DNA of 64,000 bases from assembly GCF_040115645.1 (NCBI RefSeq), contig NC_089565.1, forward strand, positions 3,038,001-3,102,000. The letters are read 5' to 3'. Positions within the stretch are counted from its first letter, which is position 1; each line of letters opens with the position of its first letter. A program made the translations under genes and the position numbers. The DNA is from Euwallacea fornicatus. Taxonomy: Eukaryota > Arthropoda > Insecta > Coleoptera > Curculionidae. Below the pieces are notes generated by a model. It did no database searches. It saw only the letters and a program-made list of their open reading frames with translations, and had not been told where the DNA came from. Positions 59,301-64,000 of this stretch are shown in pieces.

Positions 59301-61106
59301 TCTGGACACCCACGCTGTGTCCGTTTTTGGAACTTAATCGTGGGTATCACAGTAATCATAAAATATACGAAGTCGATCGCGTAATTCGGAGTTCAAGAAT
59401 ATACTGCATCAAAATCTAAAATATTTCGAAAAAAGATTATCACAACTTTAACTAAAATAAAAAAGGACGTTTTAAAATCAATTCAAAAAACAAAAAAAAC
59501 GCATAAAACTTTCCTTGAAAGTGAATAATGAACAGTTAAAACTTTCTGATATATTTTTTATTTACTTCTTATTTAGTGATTTCCAAAACACTCTGCAAAA
59601 GCAAGGGGGAACATTTTCATCGAGTGCATTTTTTGGAATCCTTTTGGATATAATAGGTATATCTCTTTACCAAATATTAATACGCTAAGTGAAAAACATT
59701 TCAGATGATTTACGGAACAAATATATAAAAACAGTATTCATTTTTAGACAAAACGACTGTAAAATCAGATTTAAAAAAATCACAAATTTACAGATGTGTA
59801 CTTAAGTGTGTTTGTTTCAACAGTTTATTTTTCGAAATCTAAAATGAGTTTCTAACTCTACAATGAATTGGCAAAGACACCATGAAATTTGGGTGATACG
59901 AGTTTTTCGATGTAGCAACAACACATTTTTCCTCTTACAGATGGACATAACAACATTCATCACTTAGCCATATGATTATTAAAGATATTTTAGATGAATC
60001 CCTACAATATTAATTTATATATATACCTGAAACAATATCCGTCTTCCCAATAATTCACCAAATATACATCCTACAGACCATACGTCCACTGCTGCGGTAT
60101 AATGTTTGGCACCCATAAGAATTTCCGGTGCTCGGTAATATTGAGTTACTACTTCTTGGGTCATGTGTTTGGACGAATCGGGTTCTTCCACTCTCGCCAA
60201 ACCAAAATCACAGATCTAAAATTAAATTTAAGTTACCACCTAAATAATTTACAACGTGTTGAAAAACTTCGTATTTAAACAAAGACTTATAATAAGTTCG
60301 TTCATTGACTCTGAACGTTCTCAGCAAAAGTAACAGGGATTAATGGGAAAGGAAAATAAACAATTTTTAAAATACGATCACTTACCTTTAAAACACAGTT
60401 ACTGTTTACTAGGAGGTTGCCGGGTTTAATGTCCCTATGTAATATCCTTGCCGAATGTAAATATTTCAAACCTGTGAATAATAAATTTATGTTAAATGAG
60501 TATTTTTACCACGAAAATTGTAAGAGTTCCACATTTTAATTTTTTTTCTAGACGAACTAACACAAAACAATTTGACATCATGCAGTTTTCTCATTCAAAT
60601 TCAAGTTATTTTTATAGGTACCTCTATGGTCTCTATAAACACGTGTAGAAACCCCCTTCATACCCAACATACAATTCCTCCCTGCAATAGCGATATCATG
60701 ATGACGAGTACAAATTGAACTGTCACGGGTTGATGGATCTATTGACTATTCAACACCCCACCTAATCAATCTAATCAAATAAAATTTAATAGATATCACA
60801 CCCCTGAAAAAATTTTGTATGTAGTTTACATCATGAACGAGACATGAGATAAAACAATGTGTTCTTAAAGAATGCAAATTGCAGGGAGATGTCGCAACAA
60901 AAAATCACACCACAGGATTACACAAAATTGCTGTTTCGTACGAGGTTTTGCTATCTTCTGAAATGCTCTTAGATGGAAATAAATACACAATTCATTTACC
61001 TCTAAGTATCTGGTACAAGAAGACTTTTATGTGATCCGACGAGAGCGGCTGATGGGAAACTATGATTTTATGTAAATCGCTTTGGAGTAATTCCGTTATT
61101 ACATAT
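47252..61106 (-). CDS. nmo: nemo (Nemo-like kinase), 3' seven coding exons
   Basis: Nemo is a proline-directed Ser/Thr kinase of the CMGC group that modulates Wnt/beta-catenin (via TCF/LEF), BMP and planar-polarity signalling. Splicing 61000-61106, 60386-60471, 60027-60215, 58628-58837, 58368-58569, 58131-58224 and 47252-47306 gives 313 codons plus TGA with all phases compatible. Visible: YVITELLQSDL, catalytic loop HRDIKPGN, DFG, the family-specific activation loop HMTQEVVTQYYRAPE (TQE instead of TEY), LLGRRILFQ, HPYLDEGRLRYH, CMCKCC, and a C-terminus NPQSAAFKSFAS leading to SSVAHPSELPPSPHQWD. No frameshift or stop interrupts it, so it looks functional. The start codon, N-terminal low-complexity region, glycine-rich loop and VAIK lysine are not in the window and must lie past 64000. 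Near-identity to the insect protein family makes the call very sure. Confidence 0.97.
49048..49493. mobile_element. foldback MITE, TACCGTG family, copy 3
   Basis: Left end TACCGTGTGGTTTTAGGTTC and reverse-complemented right end TACCATGCGGCTCTAAATTT. The interior keeps the inverted form of the family's TTGATAGGAAATTG segment (CAATTTCCTATCAACATACA near 49245). At 446 bp it has lost one arm's inner part. Confidence 0.75.
50803..52640. mobile_element. TACAGGGTGTTTGGTAGAGC-family element, copy 2
   Basis: Left: ACAGGGTGGTTGGTACAGCG then ATAGGAAGTTTTCAA. Right, reverse-complemented: ACAGGGTATTTGGTAGGGCG then ATAGAAAGATTTTAA. The first 120 bp also resemble the left end of the 22041 copy (conserved ACCATA-CTTA and TTCAAATATC-like pieces). 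At about 1.84 kb it is nearly three times longer, but I found no transposase in it, so it may be a longer non-autonomous form or contain insertions. Confidence 0.65.
54840..55745 (-). pseudogene. Ty1/copia-like retrotransposon relic
   Basis: Two pieces of one polyprotein lie in order on the minus strand. At about 55560-55740 LDSYHRINRKTLPEHLSLTG is followed by KVQLLCILIARKLENNDCVE and IIIGIAHQLP, the Gag (UBN2-type) signature in which a 'K-x-x-L-x-x-x-L-x-x-x-K-M/L-E' helix precedes 'E-Y-x-N-x-x-x-x-x-x-x-Q-L'. At about 54840-55060 FCAEAAKTAVAGDLLNIFPT is followed by TPQETWSDVKL and, after a frameshift, VSYLKIFGTKAHVHVSKEKR, matching the copia integrase C-terminal segment (AEA-TAVYLLNR-PT ... 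P-E-E-W). Protease and the integrase catalytic core between them are missing, and reverse transcriptase is absent. Several stops and frameshifts. No LTRs seen. Confidence 0.7.
56558..57560. repeat. degenerate repeat field in the nemo intron
   Basis: Segments at about 56558 and 57322 align over roughly 120-200 bp: both run from a TTCAAGTCGAGC/TTTAAGTCAAGC start through ACTCTA, TTGCAT, GTTAGTGCTTTG/GTTAGCGTTTGA, TTCCACATGAAGCTTGGAAG/CTCCACGTGAAACTCGGAAA and TTGTTTA. Partial matches occur at about 57055 (CGCGTCAAACCCGGAAACCT) and 57163 (GTTGAAGTCAAGCG). Identity is low and the period irregular, suggesting an old tandem or a decayed element. Confidence 0.5.
58131..58224 (-). CDS. nmo: nemo exon: C-terminal extension
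   Basis: Two bases complete Glu, then EMHKFIAEQLNTSRVPLCIN, PQSAAFKSFA and two bases AG. The donor GTAAGC follows directly. If the intron were retained, the frame would read AGG TAA and stop at once after one arginine, so splicing to 47306 decides whether the conserved C-terminal tail is made. Confidence 0.96.
58368..58569 (-). CDS. nmo: nemo exon: end of kinase domain
   Basis: Begins DKRISVVDALAHPYLDEGRL and continues with RYHSCMCKCCYTTASGMRQY to LTSVQQVK plus one base. The Cys-rich CMCKCC segment is a nemo/NLK hallmark. The 58-bp intron before it is the shortest here. Confidence 0.97.
58628..58837 (-). CDS. nmo: nemo exon: CMGC insert and helices
   Basis: Seventy codons, phase 0: AQNPVQQLELITELLGTPSL, then CEGAKTHMLRRAPKPP, and HLLCQMLVFDP at the end. 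Acceptor TTCTAG, donor GTAAGT. The intron before it is 1189 bp. Confidence 0.97.
58838..60026 (-). other. nmo: nemo intron, 1189 bp
   Basis: AT-rich with no recognised repeat. The longest minus-strand frame (59090-59359) has no motif and crosses no splice signal of note. Confidence 0.7.
60027..60215 (-). CDS. nmo: nemo exon: DFG, activation loop, APE
   Basis: Exactly 63 codons in phase 0. It begins ICDFGLARVEEPD, includes MTQEVVTQYYRAPEILMG and ends ELLGRRILFQ. The Thr of TQE is the activating phosphosite in this family (known for vertebrate NLK). Donor GTATAT is the weakest of the set. Confidence 0.97.
60386..60471 (-). CDS. nmo: nemo exon: catalytic loop
   Basis: Two bases complete Gly, then 28 codons LKYLHSARILHRDIKPGN followed by LLVNSNCVLK. 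The catalytic Asp is in HRD and the Lys and Asn of the loop are present. Acceptor CACAG, donor GTAAGT. A 170-bp intron separates it from the next exon. Confidence 0.96.
61000..61106 (-). CDS. nmo: nemo exon: hinge and start of C-lobe
   Basis: Acceptor TTCAG before 61106, donor GTAAAT after 61000. The first base completes a codon from an upstream exon outside the window (phase 2); then YVITELLQSDLHKIIV continues to HIKVFLYQILR, with one base left over. It covers the hinge after strand beta-5 and helices alpha-D/alpha-E. Confidence 0.95.
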
Positions 61107-62688
61107 CTGAATATCTAGTTAAGGAAGAAGGGAACTTAGTCGCTTAATGGATTTAATGGTTAACATCGTAGTAAAATTTATATTTTTCTTATGCCAATAC
61201 TAATACGTATGACAATAATTAACTAGTCTCTAAATGTTCATCTGTTCAAGTATTTATGGAATACCCTGAACATTCGTGAACTTTAACATCAAATCCCACT
61301 AGGAATGACATGAAAAATATTTGTTTGAGGCTTTTCCATCGTAAAATTTTTGAGTGACCGGTGAAAAATGATTCTAGTTGGTTTTGAAGCAATGGTTTTA
61401 TGCTTACCAGAATTTTAAAGATATAGACAAACTTGCATTGATTTTTACGAATTTGTTTTGTGTTTAACTACAATTCATGCATTTAAAGAACTTTTCTAAA
61501 TATTAAAGAATATCCAAAAAGAATTAAAGTTTTTACCAAGAACACAATTTAATAGTTGTTTAACGAAGAGCTATTCATGGTGGAGACGCCTTGCCGCTAC
61601 GCTCAAGAGGGAAAACAAGCGGAGATGTAATTATTTTTTAAGGGTGTCTAAAAGAACTTATAAAATAATTATATTACATCAACGCAACCAAAGCAACACT
61701 ATTTCATATTTACATACGAAAATACTGTTTCCAGGAAATGCTTTAAAATAATTGTATGACGGTTTTTTAGATGCGATATAGTAACATCCAAATAACCATA
61801 ACCGTTACAAAATCAAATTGCCCGGTAGTCCTTACAATAGGACAACAATCTACTGTTAGAAAGCCGTTTTATAACGACTTTAATTGATATTTTGTAAAAG
61901 TTGCGAAAACATTTCAAGAATTGTTTCTCTCAAGGTTGCCAGCAATTCTTACAATATATTAGACCGCAACAAAGTTATTTTATTAACCGAATCCTTTTAA
62001 GCTTTATAGATGTTATATAAACGTTACAGCAATGTTTCTAAGAGCAAAGCTTAGGATCTACACATAAGCAATAATATCCATTAGCAAGGATTCACTTAAT
62101 AAAGAAACCATCTTCAGGAAGCATCGAAGTGAAATAGCTGATGCCATCGACTGTCCGGCACAATGATATCATACTGTATAAATCCAAGCCATCTAATTAT
62201 AGATATTCACGCACCAGTATCCCCGCCTGTAATGGCTGTGACATCTAATGCGGCAGGTTGATTGCCACCGTCATCAAATAGCACTATTATTATACTATGT
62301 TACCTTACTATCGTGGGAATATTGTCCAAAGCCTCAATTACGTTGTGAGAGATCTAATTCATGCCGAGAGAGGCTTGGTTAGCCAAACGAAATTTATTAT
62401 GTACATGGAAAGTAAGTTGTATCTTATAAAGGTAAATAATGAAAGTCCTGTACATAATATATCAATGGACGAACCTCTGGCATAGGAATCATTTTTTCTC
62501 ACGACAATTCGAGGTGTAAACCTGCACTTAAAGCAACAACAAGTGTAAGTCAAGCAGAAACTCCTTAACACATTTCATGTATATTAGATGTTCAAATCCA
62601 TTATGATCTTTTTTTCTTCTTTGAATTGGCATTCATTAACAGAAACTGCCTCACTTGTTTTACTATAACGAACTAATGCAAATTAGCA
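61107..62688 (-). other. nmo: nemo intron 5' of the first visible exon
   Basis: No upstream nemo exon (expected to encode the segment ending FFQEI) was found on the minus strand here, so the intron appears to continue past the next transposon to the end of the window. No other gene seen. Confidence 0.6.
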
Positions 62689-63087
62689 TACCGTGTCACT
62701 CTAAATTAAGCCCCCCCAGCTAAAACTTGTTAACAAATAATTATTTTTCAAAAAATTCAAAAGCAGCATTAAATGGGACGAAAACACAATCTTGCGATGT
62801 TTGTTTATTTTTTTTAATGTTGCTTTTTGAAAAAATGTAGATTTTTTAAAATTGAAACATGGGCCAAGTAGCATCTCAAATTAAAGGTCTTTCACATCCA
62901 CATCTAATTGTGTGTTGCGATTCAAATTTTATAAATTCGTTTTTGAAAAAAAATAAATATACGTTCGGTAAAAAATGCAATACAAATTCAGTTGAATAGA
63001 ACATAAACAATGAAAAAACTTGTTTGTTAATAGGAAATTGGTTTGTTTTCCATTTTGTACCCACAAATAATCTAGAGCCTCGCGGTA
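62689..63087. mobile_element. foldback MITE, TACCGTG family, copy 4
   Basis: Left TACCGTGTCACTCTAAATTA, right reverse complement TACCGCGAGGCTCTAGATTA. The interior has AAAAGCAGCATTAAATGGGA (near 62759) and TTGTTTGTTAATAGGAAATT (near 63019), both diagnostic of the family. 399 bp; no coding capacity. Confidence 0.8.
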
Positions 63088-64000
63088 TAGAAGAGATGAC
63101 ATGCTTTAAAAAACCATTATTGGGTGATATTATCAATTGTTAAGAAGTTTAAATTCCATGGATACCGAAAAACCAGTATCTTTGATCCCTTTAAAGTAGA
63201 TATTTTGCTACTGAAACATTCCACCATTCTTGGCAATTTCAGTTTAACTAATGAATGAATTCCTTAATTTAAAACTTGCTCCTCTGGAATAATTTTCCGA
63301 GCGAGGAAGGCGATATTCAGGTTTTTCTTTACCACCGAATCTATAACATTTCCAGAGGGAATATTGCATGCAGGAGCAGATCCCCGACATTATTACCTTC
63401 TGCTTAGATCGGCGGCGTCGTTTTATTGCCCGGCGAAATTGCGTTTGCTTTACTCGATACTCGGACTAGCAAAGCTTAGATAAATCATGTGCAACAACAA
63501 AAAACTTTGAGATTTTTGGATTAGTTCGGATTAGTTTGGGATTTTGGGGGAAAATCTTCGTACGAGCCAAAGGAGCCCCAAAAACCTATCCTACCTACTT
63601 TCCCCGGAGCCCAATTTTATGAAACTTTTTAAAGAAATTTGGAAATGAAAAACATAAATTAGTTAGTTCAGGATTTCATCACAGATTTTATGTGTAAATC
63701 GCAATTCAAATTAACTTCAGTTGATTGAAGGAGATTCGAAATTGATTCTGCTTCTATCGCGAAATATAGTCAATTTCCAACTTACAGGAAGTTTTATTTT
63801 AAGACAGAATTGCACTTACGAAAATATGAATGCTGTCCTTTCCCTTTTTTTACGAATTCAGAAATATACACTCATAAAATCTTAATTCACGTAATACACT
63901 TTCATATCAAAAAAGACTTCGGTATTATACACCGAGCTCATTACCACATTATAAAAGAAAATTACGCACGTTTCTTCCGACGCTTTTGACCGTGACTACT
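63088..64000. other. stretch at the window end, nothing certain
   Basis: A short GC-richer patch at about 63395-63480 is followed, reading on the minus strand, by GCAGAAGGTAATAATG, which could be a splice donor of an alternative untranslated nemo exon. It has an in-frame stop in the frame that would look most protein-like. No other feature. Confidence 0.3.

Noticed and set aside
62297..62571. Open frames on both strands upstream of nemo's first visible exon
   Set aside because: Neither resembles the expected N-terminal kinase segment and neither has matching splice sites and phase.

Overview
The window looks like AT-rich insect genomic DNA. The only gene I can name is the 3' part of nemo (nmo), the Nemo-like kinase of the CMGC/MAPK-related group. 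It lies on the minus strand in seven coding exons between 61106 and 47252. The introns, the high AT content and the many DNA transposons ending in TA-CAGGGTG-type termini fit an insect, perhaps a beetle. That last point is inference: no species-diagnostic sequence was recognised.

Layout. 1-5400 is a graveyard of transposons: a Tc1-like DD34E element (694-2331), a possible LTR-retroelement fragment, a 37-bp minisatellite broken by a second Tc1-like element, and a short TA-flanked element with a transposase tail. 5400-35800 is mostly gene-free AT-rich DNA carrying foldback elements (6230-6856, 13913-14791, 16039-16408, 23486-24312), a MITE (22041-22681), transposase and reverse-transcriptase remnants (15160-15300, 18996-19690, 29440-29715), a purine tract and small hairpins. 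35800-47000 holds a mariner relic, a candidate plus-strand noncoding first exon ending in a strong splice donor (36583-36924), a roughly 105-bp minisatellite whose units each carry a splice-acceptor-like motif (38630-39745), and a 1.1-kb near-complete palindrome (44190-45298).

47252-61106 is nemo. The visible 313 codons run from just before the YVITELLQSDL segment through the catalytic loop, DFG, the TQE activation loop, the rest of the kinase lobe and the conserved C-terminus ending PSELPPSPHQWD. The last coding exon (55 nt) is separated from the rest by a 10.8-kb intron containing two DNA elements, a dead Ty1/copia-like element and a degenerate repeat field. The start codon, glycine-rich loop and ATP-binding lysine must lie beyond position 64000.

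No tRNA, rRNA, CRISPR or complete transposase gene was found. The most unusual material is the set of long inverted-repeat (foldback) elements in several distinct families, and a roughly 205-bp hairpin about 0.8-1.0 kb downstream of the nemo stop codon.
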